From the NCBI RefSeq assembly GCF_008868125.1, contig NZ_WAAQ01000002.1, positions 620,001 through 684,000 on the forward strand: a DNA stretch of 64,000 bases. The letters run 5' to 3'. How positions within the stretch are numbered: the stretch's first letter is position 1; every line of letters starts with the position of its first letter. The notes beneath the pieces were generated by a model that saw nothing but the letters and a program-made list of their open reading frames with translations, did no database searches and had not been told where the DNA came from. Source of the DNA: Microbacterium maritypicum. Its GTDB lineage: Bacteria > Actinomycetota > Actinomycetes > Actinomycetales > Microbacteriaceae. The position numbers and the translations under genes are program-made. Shown piece after piece: positions 17,505 to 27,023 of the stretch.

Positions 17505-17986
17505 GCGTGGACGCCGCGTTCCTCGGTCGTCGGGAGATCGCGACCGCCGAGGAGATGGAGCAGCTGGGCCTGCGCATCGGCGAACAGCTGGAAGCCGGCG
17601 ACCTCCTCGTCCTGACGGGTCCGCTCGGAGCGGGGAAGACCACCTTCACCCGCGGGCTCGCCGAAGGGCTGGGGGTGCGCGGTCCCGTGCAGAGCCCCAC
17701 CTTCGTGATCGCCCGCACGCATCCCTCGCTGGTCGGCGGAGCGCCACTGGTGCACGTCGATGCCTACCGCCTCGGTTCGGCGGCGGAGCTCGACGACCTC
17801 GACCTCGACCTCGAGCGCTCCGTCGTGGTGGTCGAGTGGGGCAGAGGCATGGCCGAGGAGCTGGCCGACTCCTGGTGGGACATCGAGGTCGAGCGGCCTG
17901 TGGGCTCCTCGGACGACCTCGACCCTTCGGAGCTCGATTCGGATGCGCCGAGGATCGTCACGATCGTGCGCGAGGGCGCCGCATGA
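17501..17986 (+). CDS. tsaE: tRNA threonylcarbamoyladenosine biosynthesis ATPase TsaE
   Basis: Protein of 161 residues with the Walker A motif TGPLGAGKTTFTRG (residues ~40-53), SPTFVIARTH, and VHVDAYRL. It drives the TsaB-TsaD complex that makes t6A at position 37 of ANN-decoding tRNAs. GTG start overlapping alr. Its normal partners tsaB, rimI and tsaD are 37.6 kb away at 55.6-57.8 kb, separated by the island described in the findings. Confidence 0.95.
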   Translation: MSVDAAFLGRREIATAEEMEQLGLRIGEQLEAGDLLVLTGPLGAGKTTFTRGLAEGLGVRGPVQSPTFVIARTHPSLVGGAPLVHVDAYRLGSAAELDDLDLDLERSVVVVEWGRGMAEELADSWWDIEVERPVGSSDDLDPSELDSDAPRIVTIVREGAA

Positions 17987-18810
17987 CCTCGACGTCGACG
18001 CCCGCACTCGTCGCCGTGATCATCGAAGACGATCCCGACGTGCGATCACTCCTGGACGAGGTGTTCCTCGCGGCCGGCTTCGAGACGATCCTCACGGGCT
18101 CCGGCGTCGAGGGGCTCGCTGCCGTCGAACAGCACCATCCGGTGATCACGACCCTCGACATCAACCTTCCCGGCATCGACGGCTTCGAGGTCGCCCGACG
18201 GATCCGGCGGGTCAGCGACACCTTCATCATGATGCTCTCCGCACTCTCCGAAGAGTCCGACGTGGTCCTCGGGCTCACCTCGGGAGCGGACGAGTACCTG
18301 GTCAAACCCTTCCGCCCGCGCGAGCTCCGCGCCCGTATCGAGGCCCTTCTGCGGCGTCCGCGGCTTCCAGCCCCCGGTGTCGCCGACGCCCGCGTGCCCA
18401 GCCCTCGACTGCCGGACAACGGCCGGTCCGATCCCGGCGCCGAGCAGGCGCCGGACGGAGCGACGGTCCTGACATGGCGTGGCAGGGTGCACCGCGATCT
18501 CAGCCTCGACCTCGACACGCGACTGGTCTTGATCGGGCAGCGACGGATAGAGCTCACACCGACCGAGTTCGACCTGCTCGCGATGCTGCTGGAGGCCGGG
18601 AAGCGGGTGTGCAGCAAAGCCGATCTCGCCCGAGGACTGCGCGCCGCGCCACCGGGCTCGAACGACTACGTGAGCGAGCCGGACAAGAGGGCGATCGAGA
18701 CGCATATCGCGAACCTGCGACGAAAGCTCGGCGACAGCACGACGCAGCCGCGCTACATCGAGACCGTGCGTGGTGTCGGCTACCGGCTCACGTCGGACGA
18801 GGGCTCGTGA
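17983..18810 (+). CDS. OmpR/PhoB family response regulator
   Basis: Protein of 275 residues. The receiver domain is residues ~8-125 (acidic pair EDD, phospho-acceptor Asp59 in TLDINLPGIDG, LSA switch Ser, VKPF lysine). A proline-rich linker of ~45 residues follows, then a winged-helix domain with RRIELTPTEFDLLAMLLE and IETHIANLRRKLGD...VRGVGYRL. Its ATG overlaps the tsaE stop by 4 bp, so it is read from the alr-tsaE transcript. The probable partner kinase starts 213 bp downstream. Confidence 0.92.
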   Translation: MTSTSTPALVAVIIEDDPDVRSLLDEVFLAAGFETILTGSGVEGLAAVEQHHPVITTLDINLPGIDGFEVARRIRRVSDTFIMMLSALSEESDVVLGLTSGADEYLVKPFRPRELRARIEALLRRPRLPAPGVADARVPSPRLPDNGRSDPGAEQAPDGATVLTWRGRVHRDLSLDLDTRLVLIGQRRIELTPTEFDLLAMLLEAGKRVCSKADLARGLRAAPPGSNDYVSEPDKRAIETHIANLRRKLGDSTTQPRYIETVRGVGYRLTSDEGS

Positions 18811-18823
18811 AGGCCGAGGGGGC

Positions 18824-18851
18824 GGGGCCGTGGTTCCCCAACCACGGCCCC
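18824..18851 (+). terminator. Terminator after the response regulator
   Basis: A perfect 12-bp stem (GGGGCCGTGGTT and complement) with a CCCC loop, starting 13 bases after the stop. It separates the acpS-alr-tsaE-regulator transcript from the kinase operon. The remaining ~170 bases before the kinase show a good ribosome-binding site (GGGAGGG) but no clear promoter. Confidence 0.8.
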
Positions 18852-19023
18852 GATCGCCTGCGAATCCCCACTCGCGCGGCCCCAGCGTCTGCGTTGTGCC
18901 CCAGTCGCAGTGTCGGCCCCCACTGAGAATGCTAGAGGCGAGAGGCCGCCTGAAGAGCGGGCTCGAACGATCTTTGAGTAATCTTGCGGCAAAGCTGAGG
19001 TTCGAACGGGAGGGTGGGCACTG

Positions 19024-20622
19024 ATGGTCCGCACGGTGTCTATCTGGCGCTGGCAGCTCGTCTTCACCGCCAGCATCGTGGCGATCGTCGTCATGATCAC
19101 GGCCTTCAAGCCCCAGACCTTCGCGAACCCCCTCGTCGTCGCTGGCGTCGGCCTCGTGATCGTGACCACGGTCGCGACCCTGGCCGTGCCGTGGCATCGA
19201 CTCCCGCGCACCGCGGCGACGGCCGTGCCGCTTCTGGATGCGCTCGCCGTGGGGCTCACCACCAACGCCCCCGACATCAGGCTCGGCTTCCTCTGGGTCT
19301 TCCCCGTCGTCTGGCTGGCCACCTACTTCACGTTGCCGTGGGTGCTCGGCGGCATCGCCTTCATCAGCGCCACCCTCGTGGCGTTCGCGGATCACAGCGG
19401 CGCGCCGGCCGACATCCTGCTGCGGCTGCTCACTCTCGTGATCACGCTGGGCTTCCTCGGGGTGACGATCCGCATCGGCTCACAGCGCTCCCGCGCCGCG
19501 CGACGGCTGCTGCAGCGTCGTTCAGAGCAGGTCAATCGTGCGGCTGAGCGGGCCGAGGCCAATCAGCGACGGGTCGTCCAGATCGTCGATGCGCTGAGGG
19601 TCGCGCTCGTGGTCGTGAGCACGGGTGGGCGCGTCCTCCAGATGAACGACGCCTACCGTGCGCTCTACGGGCGCGACCGCTTCGGCGCGGCGCTGCCCTC
19701 GGCCTCCGTCGAGTACGACGCGCGGCGCGGCACCGCGCTGCCGCCCTCGCGCACCTCGCTGTCCAGGGCCGCCAGCGGGGAGCAGCTGCAGGCCGAGAGG
19801 GTATGGCTGTTCGACGGCAGGGGGCAGTGGCGTGCACTCGAGGTGAGCACGCAGTCGATGGCCAGTGCGGGCGAGGGGGAGGACATCACGCTCGTCGTGA
19901 TCGACGACGTGACGGCCCTGCTCGAGGCCGATGAGGAGCGGCGCGCCTTCAACGCCGTGGTCTCCCATGAGCTGCGCAATCCGCTCACGGCGATCATCGG
20001 GCACGTCGACCTGCTCCGTGAGCGCGAAGACCTCCCCGGGCGCGTGCCGGCGCAGCTGGACATCATCGCGCACGCGGGCGAGCGCATGCAGGACCTGGTC
20101 GCGAGCATCCTCCAGCAGACGAGCCGCAGCGCGCAGGAGCCGTTCGCCCCCGTGGACCTGCGCGAGGTCGTCGACGAGGCCGCAGCCTCGTATGCACCGG
20201 TCTTCTCTGGCAACCGGCAGGAGCTGGTCATCGCAGGAGCGACGAGCCTCGTGATCTCCGGCGATCCCTTCCGGCTGCGACAGGTGCTGGACAACCTCCT
20301 CAGCAACGCGGCCAAGTACACCCCGGCCGGCGGGCGCATCGACGTCGCGATCGACACGGCCGCCACCGGTCAGGCGGAGGTCTCGATCATCGACAACGGG
20401 TTCGGGATGACGCCGGAGGAGCTGTCACGGGTGTTCGAGCCGTACTTCCGCGCGGAGCGGGCGGTGCGCGCCGGCATCAGCGGCACAGGGTTGGGTATGG
20501 GGATCGTGCGGGAGATCGTGGCTGCGCACGAAGGCAGCATCGACGTCTCGAGCGAGCGGGGGATCGGCACCCGCGTGATACTTCGATTCCCGCCGCGTTC
20601 CCCCGAGGAGGTACAGGCGTGA
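19024..20622 (+). CDS. Membrane sensor histidine kinase
   Basis: Protein of 532 residues. About five or six hydrophobic helices fill residues 8-155, followed by a PAS-like region (~180-290: VSTGGRVLQMNDAYRALYGR), the H-box with phospho-acceptor His315 in VVSHELRNPLTAIIGH, and an ATPase domain with N-box DNLLSNAAKYTP and G-boxes DNGFGM and GTGLGMGI. Little of it lies outside the membrane, so the sensor is probably intramembrane. It overlaps the next gene by 4 bp. Confidence 0.92.
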   Translation: MVRTVSIWRWQLVFTASIVAIVVMITAFKPQTFANPLVVAGVGLVIVTTVATLAVPWHRLPRTAATAVPLLDALAVGLTTNAPDIRLGFLWVFPVVWLATYFTLPWVLGGIAFISATLVAFADHSGAPADILLRLLTLVITLGFLGVTIRIGSQRSRAARRLLQRRSEQVNRAAERAEANQRRVVQIVDALRVALVVVSTGGRVLQMNDAYRALYGRDRFGAALPSASVEYDARRGTALPPSRTSLSRAASGEQLQAERVWLFDGRGQWRALEVSTQSMASAGEGEDITLVVIDDVTALLEADEERRAFNAVVSHELRNPLTAIIGHVDLLREREDLPGRVPAQLDIIAHAGERMQDLVASILQQTSRSAQEPFAPVDLREVVDEAAASYAPVFSGNRQELVIAGATSLVISGDPFRLRQVLDNLLSNAAKYTPAGGRIDVAIDTAATGQAEVSIIDNGFGMTPEELSRVFEPYFRAERAVRAGISGTGLGMGIVREIVAAHEGSIDVSSERGIGTRVILRFPPRSPEEVQA

Positions 20623-21755
20623 ACCCTCTCGTTCCCGTCAACGTCGACATCACCACCAGCATGGTGGCCGTGGTCACGGTGCTCACGGTCATGGTCGTGG
20701 GGCTCGGCACGCTCGCCCGTCCGAGCAGGGCGACGGTCGCTTGGGGCGGCGCCTTCGGCCTGGGGATGCTCGGGGCCTACCTCTGGCTCGCCGGCCAGCA
20801 GACGGACGTCGCGATGCTGCGAGGGGCGGCGTCCGCACTCCTGCTGTGCTTCGAACCTCTGGTCTGGATCGGTCTGCGGATGCACTTCGGGCGGCGGGCC
20901 CGTCGGTGGCCGATCGTCCTGTTCGTCCTGGCCTCTCCCACTCTCCTGGTGGCCACGGCCGGCACCGGCTGGTACATGCCCGCGTTCCAGCTCGTCTTCC
21001 TCGGCAGCGCCGTCTTCGCAGGCCTGGTGGCCTACGAGCTGCTGCGCGACGGATCAGCCGTCAGGGACATCGTGCTGCCGCTGGCTCTCGCCTCGTGCGG
21101 CTTCGTGGTGGTCGCGCTCGTGAGCGCCGCGATCGCACTGATCTCCGGTGGTGCCGGCACCGAGGCCCAGCTGAGCGCACTGCGGGGTCTCAATGCCGTC
21201 GGCACCGTCGTGGTCAGCACCTGTGCGGCATTCACGCTGGTGCTGCTGGTGCGATCGGAGCAGAAGAAGGACGCTGAGGGTGACATCGCCGAACGCGCGC
21301 GTCGACGGCTGCGCAAGGCCGAGGCGCAGAGCGACCAGCCATGGTCGATCCTCGACATCCGGCTGGACGATCCCGCCGACCTCCGTGAGGCGTCGACGGG
21401 GGCGGCGTTCGCCCTCATCGTCGATCGCTTCCACCAGGACATCGAGGAGACCCTGCCGGCGTCGGCCGATGCCGATCGGGTCGCCGACGGCCGTGCGATG
21501 GTCATCATCCGCGGCAGCGACGAGTCGGTTCGCCATCATCTGCGCGAGATCCTGACGCGCATCTCGGTGATCGACACCGAGACCGCGGTGAGGGGCATCC
21601 GGTCGTCGGCGAGCATCGGCTGGGCGACCGCATCGGTGTTCGGCTACGACTATGACGCCCTCGTCACCGCGGCGGGCGGTGCGGCGGACAGGGCGCGAGC
21701 TGCCGGCGGCGACCAATGGAAGCGGGCCACGGTGGCGGACCTGGCATCCGCCTGA
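20619..21755 (+). CDS. Membrane protein with degenerate GGDEF-like C-terminal domain
   Basis: Protein of 378 residues, GTG start overlapping the kinase stop. Residues 1-~210 hold about six transmembrane helices. Residues ~235-378 follow the GGDEF fold at its end (SASIGWATASVFGYDYDALVTAAGGAADRARAAGG), but where GGDEF should stand the sequence reads DGRAMVIIRG. Diguanylate cyclase activity is therefore unlikely. It could bind a nucleotide or act as a partner of the kinase. Its end faces csrA, 13 bp away. Confidence 0.65.
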   Translation: MNPLVPVNVDITTSMVAVVTVLTVMVVGLGTLARPSRATVAWGGAFGLGMLGAYLWLAGQQTDVAMLRGAASALLLCFEPLVWIGLRMHFGRRARRWPIVLFVLASPTLLVATAGTGWYMPAFQLVFLGSAVFAGLVAYELLRDGSAVRDIVLPLALASCGFVVVALVSAAIALISGGAGTEAQLSALRGLNAVGTVVVSTCAAFTLVLLVRSEQKKDAEGDIAERARRRLRKAEAQSDQPWSILDIRLDDPADLREASTGAAFALIVDRFHQDIEETLPASADADRVADGRAMVIIRGSDESVRHHLREILTRISVIDTETAVRGIRSSASIGWATASVFGYDYDALVTAAGGAADRARAAGGDQWKRATVADLASA

Positions 21756-21768
21756 GGTCGACCTTCGA

Positions 21769-22020
21769 CTAGGAGGGTCGGGCTTCCCGGCCCCGAGCGA
21801 GGGCAGCGGCGATGGCCTCTTCCGCACCGGCATCGGTCTCGGCAGCGGCGGACACGTTCTCGGCGACGACGGCCTCGATGATCTCGGTGCGCTGGATGCG
21901 CGTCTCGCGGGGCGCCTTCACACCGATCCGCACGCTGTCGCCCTTGATCTCGAGCAGCGTGATCTCGATGTCGCCGTCGATGCGCACGCTCTCACCGATC
22001 CGCCTCGTCAAAACCAGCAT
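21769..22020 (-). CDS. csrA: Carbon storage regulator CsrA
   Basis: RNA-binding translational repressor of 83 residues. The N-terminal strand MLVLTRRIGESVRI and the IKGDSVRIGVKAPRE core with RNA-contact residues are intact. The C-terminal ~30 residues are an acidic/alanine-rich extension. It is the last gene of the fliM-flhA transcript, four bases after flhA. Its antagonist FliW is encoded at the other end of the locus, and two candidate target hairpins lie in the fliC and flgB leaders. Confidence 0.95.
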   Translation of the reverse strand: MLVLTRRIGESVRIDGDIEITLLEIKGDSVRIGVKAPRETRIQRTEIIEAVVAENVSAAAETDAGAEEAIAAALARGREARPS

Positions 22021-22024
22021 TCGT

Positions 22025-24088
22025 TCAGCCTAGTGCTGCGGGGACGACGCCGACCGCAGGAGCGGGGATGTCCCGCACGACCCCGACCGTCTCGATCGTG
22101 AGGGCGGCGGCGGTCGCCTCGGTGTAGGAGAGCACGGGAAGGCCGTCCGTCTGCGCCGAGACGAGGCGTCGCACGGCCGGCCGCAGAGACGGCGCGCACA
22201 CCAGCACCGGCTCGCCGCCCTCGCGCACCGAGGACACGGCCTGCTTCACCGATTCGACCACGGCTTCCATGCGCTGCGGGTCGAACACGATCTGACTGCC
22301 CTCGTCGCCCGGACGCAGGCTCTCGAGCATCGCCTGCTCCAGCAGCGGATTGATCATCACCACACGCAGCGTGCCGGCGTCTGCGAACCGGGCGGCGATC
22401 GCGGGACCGAGCGCGGCTCGGGCGGCCTCGATCAGGCCCTCGGGGTCGGTGGAGGCCCTGGCGCGCAGTGCGAGCGCCTCGTAGATGCGACCGAGGTCGT
22501 TGATCGGCACGCGTTCCGCGAGGAGTCCCTGCAGCACGCGTTGGACCTCGGCCAACGACAGCAGCGCCGGTGTGAGCTCCTCGACCGCGGCGGGGGAGAC
22601 CTGCTTGAGGGCATCGGTGAGCTGGCGCACGTCCTCGCGGCTCAGCAGGCGTGCGGCGTGGGCGTGGATCACGCTGGACAGATGCGTGATGATCACGCTC
22701 GCACGGTCGATCACCGTGGCGCCGGAGAACTCGGCGCTGTGGCGCATCTCCATGGGGATCCACTTGCCCTCGAGCCCGAAGACCGGGTCGAGCGTCGCGG
22801 TGCCGGGGAGGGTGTCCAGGCCCTGACCGAGCGCGAGCACGGACCCCGCCGGTGCGGTGCCGCGGCCGGTCTCGACCCCGGCGATGCGGATGACGTAGGT
22901 CGCCTGCGGCAGCTCGATGCTGTCGCGGGTGCGCACCGGCGGCGTGATGAGGCCGAGATCGAGGGCGATCCGGCGCCGGAGGGCCTTCACACGCGCGAGC
23001 AGGTCGTCGGGGCCCCCGGTGACCATGTCGACGATGTCGGGGGCGAGCAGGATCTCGAGTGGATGCACACGCATCTTCTCGATGAGCTCCTCCGGTTGGT
23101 CGGTCGGGACGCTCGAAGGGCTCTGCGCGGCCGCGGCGGCCTCCTCCCGCTTCTGGGTCGCCTTGATGCGCTGCGCGATGAGCAGGAGCAGCGCCCCGAT
23201 CGCGACGAACGGCAGCATCGGCATGTGCGGGATGAGCGACATGATGATCGCGGCGCATCCGGCGATGATCAGCGCGTTGCGGGACTGGCCGAGCTGGGCC
23301 GACGCCGCCGTGCCCATCTCCACCTCAGCCGTGGAGCGGGTGACGATCATGCCGGTGGAGACGGCCATGAGCAGGGCGGGGATCTGCGTCACGAGCCCGT
23401 CGCCGATCGTGAGCAGGCTGTAGGTGCTCACCGCTTCGTCGATGGTCATCCCGTGCTGCACGATGCCGATCGCGATGCCGCCGACGACGTTGATGATGAT
23501 GATGACGAGACCGGCGATCGCGTCGCCCTTCACGAACTTCGACGCACCGTCCATCGCGCCGTAGAAGTCGGCTTCGGCCGCCACCTCGGCGCGGCGCTCT
23601 CGGGCCTCGGCGTCGGTGATGAGTCCGGCGTTGAGGTCGGCGTCGATCGCCATCTGCTTGCCGGGCATGGCATCGAGCGTGAACCGCGCGCCGACCTCGG
23701 CCACGCGCTCGGCTCCCTTGGTCACGACGACGAACTGGATGACGACGAGGATGAGGAAGACGACAGCGCCGATGATGAGAGAGCCGCCGACGGCGATCGC
23801 GCCGAACGCCTCGATCACCTGCCCCGCATACGCCTCCCCGAGCACGAGACGGGTCGAGGCGACGTTGAGTCCGAGCCGGAACAGGGTCGCCACGAGCAGG
23901 AGCGACGGGAACACCGAGAAGTCCAGCGGCTTCTTCACGAACATCGACGTGAGCAGGATCACCAGCGCGAACATGATGTTCAGGATGATGAGGATGTCGA
24001 GCAGGAACGGCGGCACCGGCACGACCAGGAGCATGATGATGCCCACGACTCCGATCGGCACCATCAGCTTGGTCATCAGCTGTCTCAT
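22025..24088 (-). CDS. flhA: Flagellar export apparatus protein FlhA
   Basis: Protein of 687 residues, the gate and docking platform of the flagellar type III secretion system. The N-terminal half has about eight transmembrane helices with the FHIPEP-family stretch PSLLLVATLFRLGLNVASTRLVL. The C-terminal ~350 residues are the cytosolic nonameric ring domain. The start overlaps the flhB stop by 4 bp. Confidence 0.97.
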   Translation of the reverse strand: MRQLMTKLMVPIGVVGIIMLLVVPVPPFLLDILIILNIMFALVILLTSMFVKKPLDFSVFPSLLLVATLFRLGLNVASTRLVLGEAYAGQVIEAFGAIAVGGSLIIGAVVFLILVVIQFVVVTKGAERVAEVGARFTLDAMPGKQMAIDADLNAGLITDAEARERRAEVAAEADFYGAMDGASKFVKGDAIAGLVIIIINVVGGIAIGIVQHGMTIDEAVSTYSLLTIGDGLVTQIPALLMAVSTGMIVTRSTAEVEMGTAASAQLGQSRNALIIAGCAAIIMSLIPHMPMLPFVAIGALLLLIAQRIKATQKREEAAAAAQSPSSVPTDQPEELIEKMRVHPLEILLAPDIVDMVTGGPDDLLARVKALRRRIALDLGLITPPVRTRDSIELPQATYVIRIAGVETGRGTAPAGSVLALGQGLDTLPGTATLDPVFGLEGKWIPMEMRHSAEFSGATVIDRASVIITHLSSVIHAHAARLLSREDVRQLTDALKQVSPAAVEELTPALLSLAEVQRVLQGLLAERVPINDLGRIYEALALRARASTDPEGLIEAARAALGPAIAARFADAGTLRVVMINPLLEQAMLESLRPGDEGSQIVFDPQRMEAVVESVKQAVSSVREGGEPVLVCAPSLRPAVRRLVSAQTDGLPVLSYTEATAAALTIETVGVVRDIPAPAVGVVPAALG

Positions 24089-25176
24089 GCGGTCCTCCGG
24101 TAGGGAAGGGAGTGGATGCCGCGCGCGGCTCCGCGTCGTCGCAGCGAGTCGACGAACACGAGCACGCGCGCCACGGCGTTGTACAGGTCTTCGGGGATCT
24201 CCTGGCCGAGCTCGCAGGCGGCGTGCAGGGCCCGGGCCAGGGTGATCTCGCGCACGAGCGGCACGCCGGCGCGCACGGCCTCGTCACGGATGCGTTCCGC
24301 GATCACACCGCTGCCCTTGGCGACCACCTTGGGGGCGGCACGACCCGGCTCGTACCGCAGTGCGACCGCGATGTGGGTCGGATTGACCACGACGACATCG
24401 GAGCCGGCGACCGCGGCGATCATCCGGTTGCGGCTGACGGCGAGCTGCCGCGAGCGTCGCTGCTGGCGGATCAGCGGGTCGCCTTCGGAGTTCTTGCTCT
24501 CGTCGCGGATCTCGCGCTTGGTCATGCGCGTGTGCTTGCGGTTGCGTCGCATCACCACGAACATGTCGATCGCGGCGAGGGCGAGCCCGACGCCGATCGC
24601 GGTCTGCAGCAGGGCGGCGGTGCCCTCACTCGCGGTGCCGAGCAGGCGGGAGATCGAGTGCGCGCCACTCGCCGTCAGCACGGGCATCAGGCTGGCGATC
24701 ACGAACCACAGCGCGATGCCGATGGCCGCGGTCTTCATGAGCGCCTTGGCGCCCTCCCAGAGGGCCTGCATGCCGAACACCCGGCGCATGCCGCTGACGA
24801 GGTTGAACTGCTCGAAGCGGCCGGTGAGCGGTTTCAGGTGCACGCCGCCCTGGACGACGGCTCCGAGCAGGGTGACGATCGCGACGGCGGCCAGCATCAC
24901 GGTGATCGTCGGGAGCACGGAGGCGAGGCCGCGATCGAGGGCTGCGAGTGCGGCCTGCGGCGTCGGGGCATCGACCAGAGAGGTCAGAGTGAGCATCTGC
25001 TCGCTGCCGGCCGATGCGCCCAGGGCGATGGCCGCAGGCATGGTGACCGCCGCCGCACCGATTCCCAGCCAGGCGGTGAGGTCCTGGCTGCGGGAGAGGC
25101 GTCCCTTCTTGCGGGCCTCGCCGAGGTGCTTGTCGGTCGCCTTCTCACTGCGTTCGCCGCTGTCGGTGCCGCTCAC
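24085..25176 (-). CDS. flhB: Flagellar export switch protein FlhB
   Basis: Protein of 363 residues that sets export specificity. A charged N-terminus (ERSEKATDKHLGEARKKG, the family hallmark) precedes four transmembrane helices and a cytosolic domain with the self-cleavage motif NPTH in VVVNPTHIAVALRY. The GTG at 25176 overlaps the fliR stop (GTGA); an upstream open reading frame in the same frame is only the fliR antisense phase. Confidence 0.96.
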   Translation of the reverse strand: MSGTDSGERSEKATDKHLGEARKKGRLSRSQDLTAWLGIGAAAVTMPAAIALGASAGSEQMLTLTSLVDAPTPQAALAALDRGLASVLPTITVMLAAVAIVTLLGAVVQGGVHLKPLTGRFEQFNLVSGMRRVFGMQALWEGAKALMKTAAIGIALWFVIASLMPVLTASGAHSISRLLGTASEGTAALLQTAIGVGLALAAIDMFVVMRRNRKHTRMTKREIRDESKNSEGDPLIRQQRRSRQLAVSRNRMIAAVAGSDVVVVNPTHIAVALRYEPGRAAPKVVAKGSGVIAERIRDEAVRAGVPLVREITLARALHAACELGQEIPEDLYNAVARVLVFVDSLRRRGAARGIHSLPYRRTA

Positions 25177-25934
25177 TGGTGCACCCCCTGCATCATGCGC
25201 AGCGCCTGCGCGGCGAGGGCATCGACGATGCCGGGGAGCACGGCGTACACGGCGCCGGCGAGCAGCAGCGTCAGCAGGATCTTCACCGGGAAGCCCATCG
25301 CGAACGCGTTCAGGGCCGGGGCGACGCGGGTGATGAGTCCGAGCCCGACGTCGGCGAGGAACAGCACGAGCACCAGCGGCCCCGCGATCTGCACGGCCGC
25401 GAGCACCATCTGGGAGACCCCGCCGACGAGGAGCTCGGCCGGTCCTGCCGCCGAGAACATGCCGTCGACCGGCACGGCCTCGAAGCTGCGGGCGAGCCCG
25501 GCCAGGATCAGCTGGTACCCGCCGGAGGCGAACAGCAGCGTCAGCGCGGTCAGATGGAAGAGCCTGGTGAACTGGGCGCCGTTCACGAGCGAATGCGGGT
25601 CGAACGCCTGAGCGAGCTGGAACCCGCCGAACACGTCGATCAGGCTTCCGGCGGCCTGCAGCGCCGAGAAGCACAGCAGCACGAGGAACCCGAGCAGGGC
25701 GCCGGTGACCAGCTGCAGCACCAGGGCGCCGAGGAACGGCCCGGTGTCGAGGTTCTCGTAGCCGGGAGCGACGGCCGTGCCCACCGCGAGGGAGAGGCCG
25801 ATCGCGAGCATCGCCTTCACCCGCGCCGGAATCGCCCCGTAGGAGAACGGCGGAGCGATCATGATGAACGCCGTGATGCGCACGGCGGCGAGCATCGTGG
25901 CCTCCAGCCAGGCGAAGTCGATCGGGATGTACAC
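25173..25934 (-). CDS. fliR: Flagellar export protein FliR
   Basis: Integral membrane protein of 253 residues with about six hydrophobic helices (for example RITAFIMIAPPFSYGAIPARVKAML). With FliP and FliQ it forms the export-gate core. GTG start four bases after the fliQ stop. Length is normal. Confidence 0.95.
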   Translation of the reverse strand: MYIPIDFAWLEATMLAAVRITAFIMIAPPFSYGAIPARVKAMLAIGLSLAVGTAVAPGYENLDTGPFLGALVLQLVTGALLGFLVLLCFSALQAAGSLIDVFGGFQLAQAFDPHSLVNGAQFTRLFHLTALTLLFASGGYQLILAGLARSFEAVPVDGMFSAAGPAELLVGGVSQMVLAAVQIAGPLVLVLFLADVGLGLITRVAPALNAFAMGFPVKILLTLLLAGAVYAVLPGIVDALAAQALRMMQGVHQ

Positions 25935-25938
25935 GGGG

Positions 25939-26211
25939 TCATCCGCTCAGCAGCGAGGGGATACGGGCGAACATCTCGTTCGTGAAGGCGATCATCTCCG
26001 CGATCATCCAGTTGCCGGCGATCAGCAGCGCGATGCCCACGGCGACGATCTTCGGCACGAACGACAGCGTCACCTCCTGCACTTGGGTGATGGACTGCAG
26101 CAGCGAGATGGCGAAGCCCACCACGAGGGCGGTGACCAGCACGGGCGCGGCGAGCTTCGCCGCGATGATCAACCCCTGCGTGCCGATGTCGATGACGGCT
26201 TCGGGACTCAT
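25939..26211 (-). CDS. fliQ: Flagellar export protein FliQ
   Basis: Protein of 90 residues with two transmembrane helices (APVLVTALVVGFAISLLQSITQ and PKIVAVGIALLIAGNWM). It is part of the FliP5-Q4-R1 gate. The ATG overlaps the fliP stop by 4 bp. Confidence 0.95.
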   Translation of the reverse strand: MSPEAVIDIGTQGLIIAAKLAAPVLVTALVVGFAISLLQSITQVQEVTLSFVPKIVAVGIALLIAGNWMIAEMIAFTNEMFARIPSLLSG

Positions 26212-27023
26212 CCGACCCCTCCGTAACTCTCCAGGAGTGCCCGGATGATGAGCCCCCAACCGTCGACGAGGATGAACAGCAGGATCTTGAACGGGAGCGA
26301 GATCATGACGGGCGGGAGCATCATCATGCCCATCGACATCAGCGCCGCGGCCACGACGAGATCGATGACCAGGAACGGGATGAAGATCACGAAGCCGATG
26401 ATGAACGCGGCCCGCAGCTCGGAGATCATGAACGCGGGGATGAGGGTGTACATCGGGACGCTCGAGGGATCCTCGGGGTTGGGCTGACCCGCCATCCGGG
26501 TCATCAGGGCGAGGTCCTCCTCGCGCGTGAAGCGCAGCATCCACTCCTGCAGCGGGAGCTGGCCCACGTCGATCGCCTGCGTGAAGGTGAGGCCGCCGTC
26601 GATGTAGGGCTGCACCGCGACCGTGTTGATCTCGGTCAGCACCGGCCACATGATGAACAGCGACAGGAAGAGGGAGAGACCGGCCAGCACCTGGTTCGGG
26701 GGGATGGTCGGCAGCGAGAGGGCGTTCCTGGTCATCGCCAGCACCACGAAGATCTTCGTGAACGACGACATCATCAGCAGGAGCGCCGGGGCGACCGAGA
26801 GCAGCGTGATGCCCAGCAGGGTCAGGATGGAGCCCGAGGGGCCGCCGTCGATGCCGTTGATGTCGATCGTGACGCCCTCGCCCTGGTCGTCCGGGGTCAC
26901 CTGTGCCTGGGCGGCCGTGCCGGTGAGGAGCGTGATGACGACGACCAGCGCGAGCGCCGCGGTGAGGAGCAGGGCGATCCGTCGCAGCGCGCGAGCGTCG
27001 CCGATCACGCGGGCGACGCTCAT
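26208..27023 (-). CDS. fliP: Flagellar export protein FliP
   Basis: Protein of 271 residues. A cleavable signal peptide is visible (IALLLTAALALVVVITLLTGTAAQA, residues ~15-40), followed by FliP core stretches SFTKIFVVLAMTRNAL, IPPNQVLAGLSLFLSLFIM and MMLPPVMISLPFKILLFILVDGW. It is the main channel component of the export gate. It overlaps fliO by 4 bp. Confidence 0.96.
   Translation of the reverse strand: MSVARVIGDARALRRIALLLTAALALVVVITLLTGTAAQAQVTPDDQGEGVTIDINGIDGGPSGSILTLLGITLLSVAPALLLMMSSFTKIFVVLAMTRNALSLPTIPPNQVLAGLSLFLSLFIMWPVLTEINTVAVQPYIDGGLTFTQAIDVGQLPLQEWMLRFTREEDLALMTRMAGQPNPEDPSSVPMYTLIPAFMISELRAAFIIGFVIFIPFLVIDLVVAAALMSMGMMMLPPVMISLPFKILLFILVDGWGLIIRALLESYGGVG

Noticed and set aside
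20619..21755. Active diguanylate cyclase
   Set aside because: The C-terminal region resembles the end of a GGDEF domain, but the GGDEF motif itself is replaced by DGRAMVIIRG.
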